Source: Imbricaverruca yamaguchii
Taxonomy: Eukaryota; Arthropoda; Thecostraca; Neoverrucidae
Assembly (NCBI GenBank): GCA_034440575.1
Contig: JAOTOL010001153.1
Coordinates: 124,001 to 188,000 of the forward strand
Length of the DNA stretch: 64,000 nt
Reading direction: 5' to 3'
Of this stretch, positions 12,366 to 27,075 are shown one piece after another; position 1 is the first letter of the stretch, and every line of letters starts with the position of its first letter. The notes under the pieces were generated by a model. That model searched no databases, had not been told where the DNA came from, and saw only the letters and a list, made by a program, of their open reading frames with translations. Made by a program: the position numbers and the translations under genes.

Positions 12366-14180
12366 TATACACGCGTCCTATTCTGAAGGTATTTCCACTT
12401 GGGGATACCAAGAACTGCACGAGGGCAGCAAGTAAAAGAGATTGTTTTATCACACTGCATACGTTACGCCAGCAAGAAACCACTATGAAACCATCGCAGC
12501 GGCTCCAGATCATCAGGACCTCTTCCAATAGGTTCAGAGATCATATTCTTAACGTATTTCCGCATGGAGATGCCGAGAACTGCATGAGGGCAGTAACTAA
12601 AAGACTGTTTTATCAAGTTATGCACACATTACGGCAGCGCGAAACAACCACGAAACCATCGCAGTGGCTCCAGATCATCAGGACTTCTTTCGATAGATCC
12701 AGTGATCATATTCTAGTGGTATTTCCACATGACAATACTACAAACTGTATGACGGCAGCAAGTAAAAGACTTATATCACACTATGTTTGCGTTATGGCAG
12801 CGGGAAACCACCATGAAACTATCACAGCGGCGCTAGATCATCCGGACATCTTCCATTAGATCCAGGGATCATATTCTAATGGTATTTCCACATGACAATA
12901 CTAAAAACTGCATGACGGCAGCCAGCGGGAATCTACCATGAAACCATCACAGTGGCTCTAAATCATCAGGAGATCTTCCATTATCTCCAGGGATCATATT
13001 CTAGTGGTATTTCCACATGGGGATTCGATGAACTGCATGAGGGCAGAAAATAAAACAGACTGTTTTATCACATTATGCACACATTACGGCTCCGAGAAAC
13101 CAGCAGGAAACCATCGCAGCGGTTCCAGATCATCAGGATATCTTCCATTAGATCGATGGATCATAATATGGTGGTATTTCCACATGGGGATGCTAAAAAC
13201 TGCATGACGGCAGAAAGTAAAACATAATGTTATATAACTTTATGCACATGCTAGGGCAGCGGGAAACCATCATGAAACCATCGCAGTGGCTCCAGATCAT
13301 CAGGACATCTTCCATTAGATCCAGGGATCATATTCTAGTGGTATTTCCACATGACAATACTAAAAACTTTATGACGGCAGCAAGTAAAAGAGACTGTTAT
13401 ATCACACTAAGCATGCGTTATGTCAGCGGGAAGCCACCAAGAAACCATCACAGTGGCTGTATATCATCAGGACGTCTTCCATTAGATCCAGGGATCATAT
13501 TCTAGTGGTATTTCCACATGGGGATACCAAGAACTGCGTGAGGGCACCATGCAAAAGAGACTGTGTTGTCACATTATGCATAAGTTACGGCAGCGAAAAA
13601 CCATCATGAAACCGTCGCAGTGTCTCCAGATCATTAGGACTTTTTTTTCGATAGATCCAGTGATCATATTCTGAAGGTATTTCCACATGGTAATACTCGA
13701 AATTGCACGACGGCAGCAAGTAAAACAGGATGTTACATAACACTATGCACATGCTAGGGCAGCAAGAAACCAACATGAAACCATCGCAATGGCTCCAGAT
13801 CATCATGGCTTCTTCGATTAGATCAAAGGATCATATTCTAGTGGTATTTCCACATGGGAATACGAGGAACTGCATGAGGGCAGAAAGTAAAAGACACTTT
13901 TATCACACTATGCATGGGTCACGGTAGGGGAAAACCACCATGAAACCATCACAGCGGCTCTAGATCATCAGGACATCTTCCATCAGATCCAGGGATCATA
14001 TTCGGAGGGTATGTCCACATGGCAATACTAAAAACTGCACGACGGCAAAAAGTAAAGCAGGTTATACCACACTATGCATACGTTACGGCAGCGACAAACC
14101 GCTATGAAACCATAGCAACGGCTCCAGATCATCAGTACCTCTTCCAATAGGTTCAGAGATCATGTTCTTTTCCGGGGATA
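12366..14180 (+). repeat. 167-bp satellite array, forward
   Basis: About eleven tandem units; the spacing of TATTCTAGTG from 13331 to 13498 gives 167 bp. Two unit types are mixed: one with GGGGATACCAAGAACTGC and ATGAGGGCAG, the other with GACAATACTAAAAACTGC and ATGACGGCAG. One unit near 12900 has lost ~40 bp. 167 is not a multiple of three, and the open frames break from unit to unit, so it is not coding. The same satellite is inverted at 21320-24330. Confidence 0.92.
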
Positions 14181-14207
14181 GGGGAATTTTCATAACAAAA
14201 TAATAAA

Positions 14208-14226
14208 ATAAAAAAAAAAAAAACAC

Positions 14227-14262
<36 letters not shown>
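14208..14262. repeat. A-rich tract
   Basis: Nearly pure A run at the junction between the satellite array and the MITE fragment that follows. It could be the tail of a retroposed insert, but no target duplication is visible. Confidence 0.8.
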
Positions 14263-14264
<2 letters not shown>

Positions 14265-14284
14265 AATGGTGTATGATCAAGATT

Positions 14285-14880
14285 GACATGTCTTAGCTCT
14301 GGAGAATTCATTTTGGGGAGATTTTGGAATGAAAACTTATCTGGATTCAGAAGAGGAAGGCGAAATAGACCATGATTCTAAAATTTATCTCAACCCAAAT
14401 GTGTTTTTTTTTCAATTTTCAAGTATTGAGTTTTAAATTTTCTATAATTTTCCCTTTTCTAATCGGCCCGTAAAACTTGCCCTCATAAATTGCTTTCTTG
14501 AGCCAGAATCTCAGATTTCAGCCGTAGTGAGGAAGTAAGATACAAAATATTACGCCATCGAAAACTAGGAAAAAACGGAAATTCCTCTGGTGCGTTTCGT
14601 TACATCTCTGAAGACAAGCAAAATTGAAGTTTCATTCAAATATATTCATCCGATAAATTATGACTGGTTGAACTTTTTGGAGGTGACCAAACTTGACCTT
14701 GAATTACTCGTTGACCGTAGATGACATGGCCTAACAATTTTAACACAAGATGTCAAATTGATGTGGAAATAGGTGTACAAAATTTTACCGCGCTGCCGCG
14801 CGCCTTTTTCACTATCCACGCAAAACCTCAGGGGTGGGGACGTAAGAAGACCCCGAAACGGGGCGAGTTTAGATAAAGGT
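14285..14880. mobile_element. TTAA-type MITE B, truncated copy
   Basis: This segment is homologous to the right part of 57444-58285: GAGTTCATTTTGGGGA, then the GACTGGTTGAA and CGCGCTGCC blocks, ending in GGGGCGAGTTTA where the intact copy has GGGACGGGTTAA. Its left end is missing and meets the A-rich tract. Confidence 0.7.
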
Positions 14881-15043
14881 AACTAACCTTCGTTGTAGTC
14901 GACGCTGGATGTAGCGATTGAAACCATGCATGATAATTCCTGGACTGGACATGTCGTTTCATTAATTTCTGCGTTTTTAGGTATTCAATGGTAATAATTG
15001 AACTTCGTTACTGTGTTTGAGCACATATTAGAAAGTGTGTAAT

Positions 15044-15131
15044 GCTCATTGTAGTTTGGGCGCTAAATGACCAACCATGGTCGATGCGCCCTAAAACCAC
15101 AATCACACACACACACACGCTCATTGTAGTT
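15044..15131 (+). mobile_element. SINE-tail micro-insertion with 13-bp target duplication
   Basis: A 62-bp insert (15057-15118) contains the SINE tail core GTCGATGCGCCCTAAAACC and ends in a (CA)n tract. It is flanked by perfect GCTCATTGTAGTT duplications at 15044-15056 and 15119-15131. The duplication shows it inserted as a unit, presumably as an extremely 5'-truncated SINE. Confidence 0.85.
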
Positions 15132-15703
15132 CAAGATATGCATCAAAGGTTAAGCTGGCAGGCACTGAGGCATATTGATTCACACCAGTCGCTGAAGGTG
15201 CTGGGGTCTATTTGATTCCATTGTATCTTTGCTTTATATGTCCATTGCATATTTGTTTCCGTTGTGTCTATGCAACCAATGAACCGATGTCCAAGCAAAT
15301 GACATTCAAAAGCGCCATAGGTTTAATTAAAAGTAACTATTTTGGTTTACCCCGAGATCACTGGTGAGGTCACAGGTCATGCCAAGCAACATGATTTGGC
15401 TGTTTTTGATGGGTGAAGTTTCTAACGCATTTCAGGGTATTCGGGTAACATAAATTGAAACTATTGTTCAATACATGCAGTGTATGCCTATAATTGTAAA
15501 AGTAAGCCCTTTCTGTCCCCGGATCATGTAAGGTCACCTGCAGGGAAGATGCTAAACTGCCTTTTTCATTCAGCATTCAATACAACACGTTTTCAAGGTT
15601 AAATTTTTGCAGAACTTTCTGAAAACTAGCTTGGATGTTCGTATGTGCTGCGGAATTGTGTATTCCTGTATAATCTGACATGCCGCCTATGAGGTTACAG
15701 GCC

Positions 15704-16704
15704 TTAGCACGCACCCTGGATTGGGGTGGTAAATCCGCCCACCCCTGCAGTCTTTCGTACATAACTCCAAATTTTACCCGCTGATATACACCATTGTTTG
15801 TGTACCTGTTTCGAAATGACCAGCGCGTTGCTTAAAGAAAGAAAAAATGAATATCGGCCAAAAATGTTTCGAGTTATGGGTCGTTAAATTAAAATTTTCC
15901 CAGCGCCGGAAAAAATTGACGCTGATGCGCTTCCCGTATATTGGCAAAAGGGACGTGGTCTTGGCAACACTGGGGACTTGTTTGATGTATATTGTTATGC
16001 TATATAGCTTCAAAGTTATGTTAGGTCACCGAGGTCAAGTCTGGTCCAGTTCATGACAAGTTAATGGAACAAACTTGGTCAACTGGAATGTTATCATAAA
16101 TGTAAATGACTGTAATGCGATTGATGTCACTTTGCATATTACTCCGTACACATCTTGAAAACTACTCTTTGTCATTGTGTACTTAGGTGTTTCCATACTA
16201 CATTCATGTATTTCACTCCTTTCTTTGCGAAGCCGATTGTCCCGACACGCCAAACGGAGCAGTCGGGCGGGCGGCCCGGTTCAGGTAACTGGTGCCGATA
16301 ATGACCTGATAAAGTGCTGCTATACAGGTGACCTGAGGTAAAATACTGGGTCTATCATCTGAATTACATCACTAGTAATGTCTAAAATATCATTAATTTT
16401 TGGAGCCCATTTAGAGCATTTACTTATAATCACAGGGATCCATAACAATCACAGGGATCCATAACAATGACAAGCCAAGTCACGCAAAACCAGAAAATTG
16501 TGGCATTTAGACCTCATTTGACCTTGGAGATATTGACCTAAGGCCATGAAATTTGTACACAATAGAGTTCATTACCGTACCCAAACACCCTGTGAATGCC
16601 GTTGATCCGGCTTTAATAGGTGCCTAGATCTTAGGGGGCGGAATCCGCCCCCCCCTCCCTTCCAGTGCGCGTAATTTTCAGAGGCCCTCCAGGGCGCGTG
16701 TCAA
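15704..16704 (+). mobile_element. TTAA-type MITE A, copy 1
   Basis: About 1 kb, starting TTAGCACGCACCCTGG and ending CCAGGGCGCGTGTCAA, so the ends are inverted repeats of the form TTAACACGCGCCCTGG. It is homologous over its length to 55082-56052 and, inverted, to 57358-59180. It is non-coding. It keeps an intact internal TTAA at 16613-16616, the position where another copy carries an insertion. A 20-bp stretch near 16431-16470 is duplicated only in this copy. Confidence 0.8.
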
Positions 16705-17164
16705 GTGGAAATACTTCTCTGATTCCAGGCGTGCATATCATTCTACCGGAAGTAAAGACATTAGCGTAATGTGGAACTTAGGTTTTCATAAGTCGATGAC
16801 TATACTTATACAACATATACTAATCGTCATCGGGTCAAATGAGGTCATCTTGGGAGAAGATACCAAATTGCCGTTTTCGCTCCATGTACATCGCTCCATG
16901 TACAACGAACATACAATGTCATATGTTCATATGTTCCAGGACATTTCCACCCACCCACGTTAGCCCTTCACATTATCTCAGCCAAGGGGCTTCCCGAGGG
17001 CATTTTCTGTTGATTCGACTTTCTCCCCATCGGCATCGACGAAAGTCATCACCACCTTTGATTTCAGACATGCATGGCATGAGCAATTTTTACACCATGT
17101 ATCTGAACACAGGCATACGGATAATTGACCTATAACAACTTGGAATGTCAGAATGTCGTTGACA

Positions 17165-17170
<6 letters not shown>

Positions 17171-17216
<46 letters not shown>
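17171..17216. repeat. (AT)n microsatellite
   Basis: Pure AT tract just upstream of the transposase-like exon at 17310. Confidence 0.95.
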
Positions 17217-17220
<4 letters not shown>

Positions 17221-17309
17221 TCATGCATCTCTTTCACTGATTGTACATTCCATGTCAATGTTCCCAATGCTACCCACCCGTAACTCTACATACTGATATT
17301 CCTGTTCAG

Positions 17310-17443
17310 GTGTCCACACAAACCGGGCGGAGGGGACATGGTCCTTGCTTAAGTCGCGTCTGAAGGCCATGCGGAGGACGAGCCGGGAGATGCTGGCGAG
17401 CCACATAGATGAATTTATGTGGCAGCGTCGGCACCGCGGCAAC
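17310..17443 (+). CDS. ISXO2/Merlin-like transposase, penultimate exon
   Basis: The exon encodes VHTNRAEGTW, then a helix ending HIDEFMWQRRHRGN. This is the C-terminal part of the ISXO2-like (IS1595/Merlin) DDE transposase fold, where the HTN-x-x-E glutamate is the third catalytic acid and the (E/D)-F/Y-M-W-R-R segment follows. The acceptor is ATTCCTGTTCAG before 17310, leaving two bases before the V codon. The donor is AAC|GTATGT at 17444, phase 0. The next exon joins in frame. Catalytic aspartates should lie upstream; I did not find those exons between 14180 and 17170. In eukaryotes this family is either Merlin transposons or host genes derived from them; the spliced structure favours a host-type gene, but that is inference. 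Confidence 0.7.
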
Positions 17444-17860
17444 GTATGTATAATGGTGTCAAATATGAGCGCAGACGCCACTCGCACTAAGTATGACTCG
17501 CAGTATGGATTATGGCTCCGGCAGTGTTCCGTTTCGTTAATCGGCTGGAAAGGAGATGTGTGTGTGGGGGGGGGGGGGTGATTTTGGAAGGAACTGGGAA
17601 ATATATGAGCTGAAATTTTCCAACTAGCGGGGGTTGCACGAAATATGCCTGGGAGATGACAAGTGTAAAAGATGCGAACCAAAGATGCATTCTTTACTTG
17701 CTATGATGAATTTTCAGTAAAGGCGCAAACAAAAATTAAAAGATTGACCATCCCAGGGAGAGGCGTATACCACGGAAATCATCCCAAGGAGGGGGCTTTC
17801 GTAATATTTTCATCTTTGCACACACACGGCCTGATCTGTTATGACTATGACTGTTGGCAG

Positions 17861-17908
17861 GAGTTCCGGGCCCTCATCAGCGCCATCGCGGCCATGTACC
17901 CGGTGTGA
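17861..17908 (+). CDS. ISXO2/Merlin-like transposase, last exon
   Basis: A 16-codon terminal exon, EFRALISAIAAMYPV and stop, follows the acceptor GACTATGACTGTTGGCAG. The ending IA(A/E)xYPV followed by a stop is the usual C-terminus of ISXO2-like transposases, so it completes the exon that ends at 17443. The intron is 417 bp. The open frame upstream of the exon (17672-17860) has no similarity to the family, which supports splicing rather than read-through. Confidence 0.68.
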   Translation, partial: EFRALISAIAAMYPV

Positions 17909-18286
17909 GTGGCAGACAGACCGACAGCCAGCCCTTTCCAGCTCAGCGGAAACCCCAATACTTTGCCGTCCTTCAGTAATACATTTCGTCCTTCATTAAT
18001 ACATTGTACTGTTCATCATTACCGACTTTTCATCCCAGCTCTGAGTAAGCGACACTTCACCTCCAAGTAAACAGCCGGATGAAAGATATCCGTAATCAAC
18101 AATCACAGTAGTATTAAAAAAAAATTAATTCGAGTTGTTGCTGGGGTGACTTGCGGAGCCAGGGTTCCATTGCTAAGCAGAGCTTGTTGCGTGAACCATT
18201 GCCCCACCACCCGATCCATGAACTCCAGTTCAACGACAGAATTTAGACCGAAAGTTTAACGTGCCGCCAATGTACCGACACGGCTG

Positions 18287-18443
18287 CCCAGTAGCTCGTC
18301 CCCGGCCTGATCGGGCCAGTTGCCAACTGACACTCCCGGCCGGGGGCTAAATGCGAGCACGAGAAGCGACTTGAACCCTGTGTTGCCAGGACAGGGGAGA
18401 CCAGTACAGGCCAGCGCTCTAACCAGCTGAGCTACCAGGGCGG

Positions 18444-18445
<2 letters not shown>
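18287..18445 (-). mobile_element. tRNA-derived SINE
   Basis: On the minus strand it starts with a tRNA-like head: GGTAGCTCAGCTGGTTAGAG (A box) and GGTTCAAGTCGC (B box), about 50 bases apart because the anticodon region is expanded. It lies between ordinary sequence and the (TA)n tract. The stretched arm argues against a functional tRNA. Confidence 0.65.

Positions 18446-18515
<70 letters not shown>
18446..18515. repeat. (TA)n tract, left flank of the hAT-like element
   Basis: Pure TA tract. Together with 21025-21190 it is probably one original microsatellite split by the transposon. Confidence 0.95.
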
Positions 18516-21190
<2,675 letters not shown>

Positions 21191-21319
21191 GTTCATACAT
21201 AATCGTACACCTTTTCACTTCCTTTTTGCCGTCGTACACTTCATGGTATCCTAGGAATGTCCTGATGTCGCTATCTATCTACCTGCCGCCAGAGTACGAT
21301 CCCAGGATATATCGAAGGA

Positions 21320-24300
21320 CTTCCTGATGATTTGGACCTGTTCTTGGCATCCTCATGCGGAAATACCTTCAGAATATGATCTCTGAACCTATTGGAAGAG
21401 GTACTGATGATCTGGAGCCATTGCTATGGTTTCATAGCGGTTTCTCGCTGCCGTAACGTATGCATAGTGTTGTATAACCTTCTGTTTTACTTTCTGCCGT
21501 GATGCAGTGGAAATACCTTTATAATATGATCCCTGGATCTATCGATCTGGAGCCATATAATGATCTGGAGCCACTGCGACAGTTTCATGATGGTTTCTCG
21601 CTGCCGTAACTTATGCATAGTGTGATAAAACAGTCTCTTTTACATACTGCCCTCATGCAGTTCTTGGCATCCCCATTTGTAAATACCACTAGAATATGAT
21701 TACTGGATCTAATGGAAGATTACCTGATGATCTAGAGCCGCTGTGAGGGTTCCATGGTGGTTTCCCGCTGCCGTAACGCATACATAGTGTGATATATCAG
21801 TTTCTTTTACTTGCTGCCGTCATGCAGTTTTTAGTATTGTCATGTGGAAATAACTTCAGAATGTGATCATTGGATCCATCAAAAGAAGTCCTGATGATCT
21901 GGAGTCACTGCGATGGTTTCATGATTGTTTCTTGCTGCCGTAACGTATGCGTAGTGTGATAAAACAGTCCCATTTACTTGCTGCCCTCATGCAGTTCCTC
22001 GTATCCCCATGTGGAAATACCACTAGAATATGATCCCTGAATCTAATGGAGGATGTCCTGATGATCTAAAGTCGCTGTGATGGTTTCATTGTGATTTCCC
22101 GCTGTCGTAACGCATGCGTAGTGTGACATATCAGTTTACTGTACTTGCTGCCGTCATGCAGTTTTTAGTATTGACATGTGGAAATGCCTTTAGAAAATGA
22201 TCCCTGGACCTATCGAAAGAAGTCCGGATGATCTGGAGCCGCTGCTATGGTTTCATGGTGGTTTCTTGCTGCCGTAATGTGTGCATATTGTGACAAAACA
22301 GTCTCTTTTACTTGCTGCCCTCATGCAGTTCCTCGTATCCCCATGTGGAAATACCACTAGAATATGATCCCTGGATCTAATGGAAGATGTTCTGATGTTA
22401 TAGAGCCATTGCAATGGTTTGATGTTGGTTTCTTGCTGCCCTAGCATGTGCATAATGTTATGTTTTATTCTGTTTCATTCTGTTTTACTTGCTGCCGTCA
22501 TGCAGTTTTTAGTATTGCCATGTGGAAATACCTTCAGAATATGATCACTGGATCTATCGAAAGAAGTCCTGATGATCTGGAGCCACTGCGATGGTTTCAT
22601 GGTGGTTTCTCGCTGCCGTAATGTGTGCATAATTTGATGAAACAGTCTCTTTTACTTGCTGCCCTCATGCAGTTCTTGGTATTCCCATGTGGAAATACCA
22701 TCAGAACATGATCTCTGAACCTATTGGAAGATGTACTGATGATCTGGAGCCATTGCTATGGTTTCATAGTGGTTTCTCGCTGCCGTAACTTATGTATAGT
22801 GTGGTATAACCTTCTGTTTTACTTTTTGCCGCCATGCAGTTTTTAGCATTGCCATGCGGAAATACCCATAGAATCTGATCCTTGGATATAATGGAAGAGG
22901 TTCTGATGATCTGGCACCGCTGCGATGGTTTCATGCTGGTTTCTTGCTGCCGTAATGTGTGCATAATGTGATAAAACAGTCTCTTTTACTTGCTGCCCTC
23001 ATGCAGTTCTTGGTATTCCCATGTGGAGATACCACTAAAATATGATCCCTTTATCTAATGGAAGATGTACTGATGATATAGAGCCATTGCGCTGGTTTCA
23101 TGTTGGTTTCTTCCTGCCGTAGCGCATGAGAAGTGTGATATATCAGTCTCTTTTACTTGCTGCCGTCATGCAATTTTGAGTATTGCTATGTGGAAATGCC
23201 TTCAGAATATGATCACTGGATCTATCGAAAGAAGTCCTGATGATCTGGAGCCACTGCGATGGTTTCATGGTGGTTTTGTAGCGGATGCGGATCCGCCGGC
23301 CATCTGGCGGCCAGCTGGTGACTCATAGCCGCTGGTGAGCGCGCGCCCGCCGTCTAGTGTCCCAACTTGTGGTTCGCTCTATTGACGCTAGAGGGCAGTG
23401 TTGTTAATTATGCATCCAGGCCCGTTTCAACTTATTTCTCCGCTCATCTCCAATGCACTATGTTCAGCAGCCACCTGACTTAATAGCCTTCCACTTCACT
23501 GAGCCGACTTACTTGTATGCTTAACCCACTTGCACTTACTTTTCCATAGCTGTGTACCTTAGTGCCTTAACTAGAACCCAAGGTATGTTCTAGTTAGGAT
23601 GAGTCTCCGCTATGTGAGCATTCTCGTACCCAGACCCAGCGAGTGGTTTTACTGGGCGCTGGCGACGCGACTCCGGCAGAGGTGGCGACGCGACTCCGCA
23701 GCGGCAGCGTAGGTATCCCCATGAGACGCCGGTCCGCACTGAGAGGCCTGTACAGCACTGCTGTGCACGGTTTAGGTGTCAATTGGTAAAGGCGTCTCCC
23801 TGTGGCTCTCCCAGATCCCTTACTCCTATCCACACATCCACACGCACCCCTAGGCGCTACAGTTTCTCGTTGCCGTAATGTGTGCATAATTTGATAAAAG
23901 TATCTTTTTGTTACTGCCCGCATGCAGTTCTTGGCATCTCCATGCGGAAATACATTCAGAATATGATCTCTGAACCTATTGGAAGAGGTCCTGATGATCT
24001 GGAGCCGCTGCGATGGTTTCATGGCGGTTCCTCGCTGGCGTAACTTATGCATAGTGTGATAAAACAGTCTCTTTTACTTGCTGCCCTCGTGCAGATCCTG
24101 GTATCCCCATGTGGAAATACCTTCAGAATGTGATCTCTGAATTCATTTCAAGAGATACTGCTGGTCTGGGGCCGCAGCGATGATTTCATGATGTTTTCTC
24201 GCTGCCCTAACGTATGCATAGTGTGGTAAAACAGTGCTTTTTACTTGCTGCCGTCAAGCAATTTTAGATCTATGGGAAGAGGTGCTGATGATCTTGAGGT

Positions 24301-24330
24301 ATTGCGATGATTTATTGGCGGTTTCACGCT
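21320..24330 (-). repeat. 167-bp satellite array, inverted
   Basis: About fourteen units of the same satellite as 12366-14180, in reverse orientation, interrupted by the LTR at 23277-23861. The same two unit types (CTTGGTATCCCC and TTTTAGTATTGCCATG on this strand) alternate irregularly. The last units before 24330 are truncated or decayed. Confidence 0.92.
23277..23861. mobile_element. Solo LTR (585 bp) with 4-bp target duplication
   Basis: The insert starts TGTAGCGGATGC and ends TAGGCGCTACA, giving TG...CA ends with a 7-bp terminal inverted repeat (TGTAGCG/CGCTACA). GTTT is duplicated at 23273-23276 and 23862-23865, and neighbouring satellite units show the uninterrupted GGTTTCTCG. TG...CA ends plus a 4-bp duplication are typical of Gypsy-type LTR retrotransposons. 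No internal coding region remains, so it is a recombined solo LTR. Strand cannot be set with confidence. Confidence 0.82.
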
Positions 24331-24339
24331 GCCCTGAGT

Positions 24340-24715
24340 CATATGTAATACTGCAAAACCATGCGGTTTCCCGATGGGCGAATAAGTCGTATCATTGTGA
24401 CTGTTCGTGACGTCATCAAAATAATGCATCGACATCCAGTTGTATTTGACAAGTGCGGCATCTTCTGCCTATATGCCGCACATTCGGTTACGTATCTAAA
24501 GTAAAGAACGCTACGGAAGAAAGTAAAAGAATACCGTATTGTTTTTGTTCCCCTCCGCATGTTTGTGTTGGAATACATGTGGAGCCCATTCTATCCAGTA
24601 TGAACCCAGAGTGCAAAAATGCTTTAAGAGATAAATATCTAAAGAAGTGCCTTACTTCCCACCCTGGTTAACACTACAACATTTACAAACCTTAATGGGT
24701 TCATCCAGGCTGCGT
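24340..24715. other. Unassigned stretch
   Basis: Nothing recognisable apart from ordinary AT-rich sequence after the satellite end. Confidence 0.4.
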
Positions 24716-24724
24716 CTTCCTCAG

Positions 24725-25290
24725 TGTCCTAAAATTACTTCACCATTAACTGTGTAGATGAAGAAAGAAGTTGCTTGGGAATAGTGAAAGATTGGAAGAA
24801 AATAAAGGATCCCTACTGAAGGATTGAAAAAGCGGAATGCCTCACTTCAGTCACATGCATTTTACATTTTTTAGCAGTCGTGTGTATAATGTAGTGTAAA
24901 ATAACTGACGATGTGACCTGGAAATTCACAGTTAATGGAATTGTGCTATTTCATCCTTATCTTAGGTTTTTACAAGTTTGCCACATGATGTATGGGCAGT
25001 CATCATGCGAACGACTGCGAAATACAGTAAAATGCATCTGGCAAGTGAGTCATTCAGCTTTTTTAATCCTTAAGTGGCGATCCTTTATTTTCTTCCAATC
25101 TTTCACTATTCCAAAGCAATTTCTTTCTTCATCCACACAGTTAATGGTGAAGTAATTTTAGGACACTGGTATAATTACTGCCCACACATGTAGCAAAATG
25201 GTAAAAACCTAAGACAAGGATGAAATAGCACAATTCCATTAACTGTGAATTTCCAGGCCACATGGTCAACCATTTTACACTGATCTTCCT
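24725..25290. repeat. Nested foldback repeat
   Basis: 24732-24870 (CCTAAAATTACTTCACCATT, then the GTGAAAGATTGGAAGAAAAT block) is inverted at 25040-25165. The segment 24910-25000 (GAAATTCACAGTTAATGGAA and TATTTCATCCTTATCTTAGG) is inverted at 25170-25260. Three adjacent partial copies therefore fold on each other. The parent element is unknown. Confidence 0.75.
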
Positions 25291-25374
25291 TCTTCCATGG
25301 TGTGTCTTCCTCTGCACCATGCAAACATGAATGCTGAAAAATAGTCTTAACCCAGCAACAATCTATGGAGATCA

Positions 25375-26130
25375 CCGGGCCTGCAAACAGGAGATGGGTC
25401 GGAGTAAGATTGGAACAGGCATTATGGATCCTTTGCTGACACTGATGAATGCCAAATGCAGTTGTATTTCAAGGAGCATGATTTATCTTTGCACACATTT
25501 CCCCCAAAATATTAGACACTCATTTATAAATTCCCACATGGCACCTCCCACATCCAAGTGACTTTTTTTTTGCATTGAATGAGCCCATTGTGTCTAAAAA
25601 AGTTGTCTAACAAAATGACATTTGATTGCATACTCAAAACATCTTAATGGTCAATCAAAGGTCACCTTAATCAAGGCACCTTCAAGTATTTACTCCAGCA
25701 ATACCAAGTACCCCCATATTTGCCAACTAGGGATTTCTGGTACTTCTTGGTGAGCACTCCAGCACAAATATCTAATAATAAATGTTGAATGAATAATGAT
25801 TGATATAAATATGTAATATATAAGAATAGATATTGATAAACAGTGGATCAATATGGAATAAATATGGAATTAATTATTGACTATATTGTCACAGATCAAC
25901 AAAAAAATATTGCATCTTCTCATATGACATCACTGCCATTTGTGCAGATGTTTCTAGTGCATTGTCCAGTCTTTTGAAGTTGCATTGTGGTTGTTCACAG
26001 GTTGGCACTTAGGGACTGCTGAAACTGCTAGTTGTTTTCAGGTATGGACTTTGAGTGGTAGCACTCAACCAAACAATGTTCTTCCTTTTCCCTTCTGGAG
26101 TACAAGATATTTCATTTAGTCTAGTCACAA
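25375..26130 (+). repeat. Long inverted repeat, left copy
   Basis: Matches 28695-29540 in inverted orientation for most of its length, for example the ATTTCTGGTACTTCTTGGTG, CTGCTAGTTGTTTTCAGGTA and GACTTTGAGTGGTAGCACTC blocks. Divergence looks like roughly 10-20 percent by eye, so the copies are not recent. The spacer contains LINE and dispersed-repeat sequence. Confidence 0.75.
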
Positions 26131-26499
26131 TCCTAGAGTACAAAATGACACATAAAATTGTATATGTCAAAGAGCATTGAATTAAGTGCATGAAGTGTTG
26201 AGTGCATGAGTGCATGGACTTCTTCTCAAATGCATCTGTGACATCAGTTGCAGATAATTATATATGATTGACTATATTTGTAGAGTGAAGTTTATGATTG
26301 TATTTTTTTTTTCAAACTGGGAAGATACAGAGACAACAGAGAAAATAAGTGGTCACATTGTCTTTCATGTTAAAATGTACAGTATTGAAAAGACAAATTA
26401 CAAAGAAGTGAATTTTACCTTGATCTACAATGATACAAGGGTACCTTCTGATGTCTTGGAATTTTTTTTATTATTGAAATACTGATGACAACATACTCA

Positions 26500-27075
26500 G
26501 GCCCACTCATCTTCTGTGCAAATGCATGCTTTTCAGTTTGGAAGAAAAATAATGCCCAAGAAGGGGAATGATTTGAGTAATATTGCATGAAAAGTATCCT
26601 TCAAAATAGAGGAAAAAATGTAACCAAACCTACATCAACCTAACCTTCCATGCAGGAAAACAATTTCATGTCTCTGTCTCTGTGTGTTTGTCTGTCTTTT
26701 ACTAACTAAGGGGTTAGGTTGGGTTTTCCTTATTTGGGAAGTTCTTCAAACAAATTTGGGTTAATATTTACCCCAAAATCAAGCTTTTTCTTCAAAGCCA
26801 GGTTAAGGTAGGCTGGATTAGGTGCTTTAAGTTGAAAGTTTGGTGATTGCTTTAAGGTATTTTATGAATGTCTTTGTTTGTTTTGACAATGTTTATGAAG
26901 TTACTAAAGTGATGGGACCACTGATTTCTTGAGCAAATGCTTTTTTTCTTCAGTTGGTTAGGAAAATAGCACCAAAGTGGGGCTTTCATTGGCATATGGT
27001 AGCATATGATAAAAAGTAATGTTGAAAGGATAAAATATGCAACTTAGCCTAACCTAACCTAGCCTTACCTTTTGG
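26500..27075 (+). repeat. Dispersed repeat with AACCTAACCT runs
   Basis: Two diverged tandem sub-copies (near 26500-26650 and 26915-27075) share the order GCAAATGC, TTCAGTTGG, GGGGCTT, AAAAGTAATGTT, CCTAACCTAACC. Related copies lie at 56080-56515 and 59540-59985. The AACCT runs resemble the arthropod telomere repeat but are short and degenerate. Confidence 0.55.

Noticed and set aside
12485..12859. 124-codon open frame and similar frames in both satellite arrays
   Set aside because: The unit is 167 bp, not a multiple of three, and the frame breaks between units.
27049..27070. Interstitial telomere (TTAGG)n array
   Set aside because: Only two to four AACCT units occur within a dispersed repeat; too short and degenerate for a telomeric tract.
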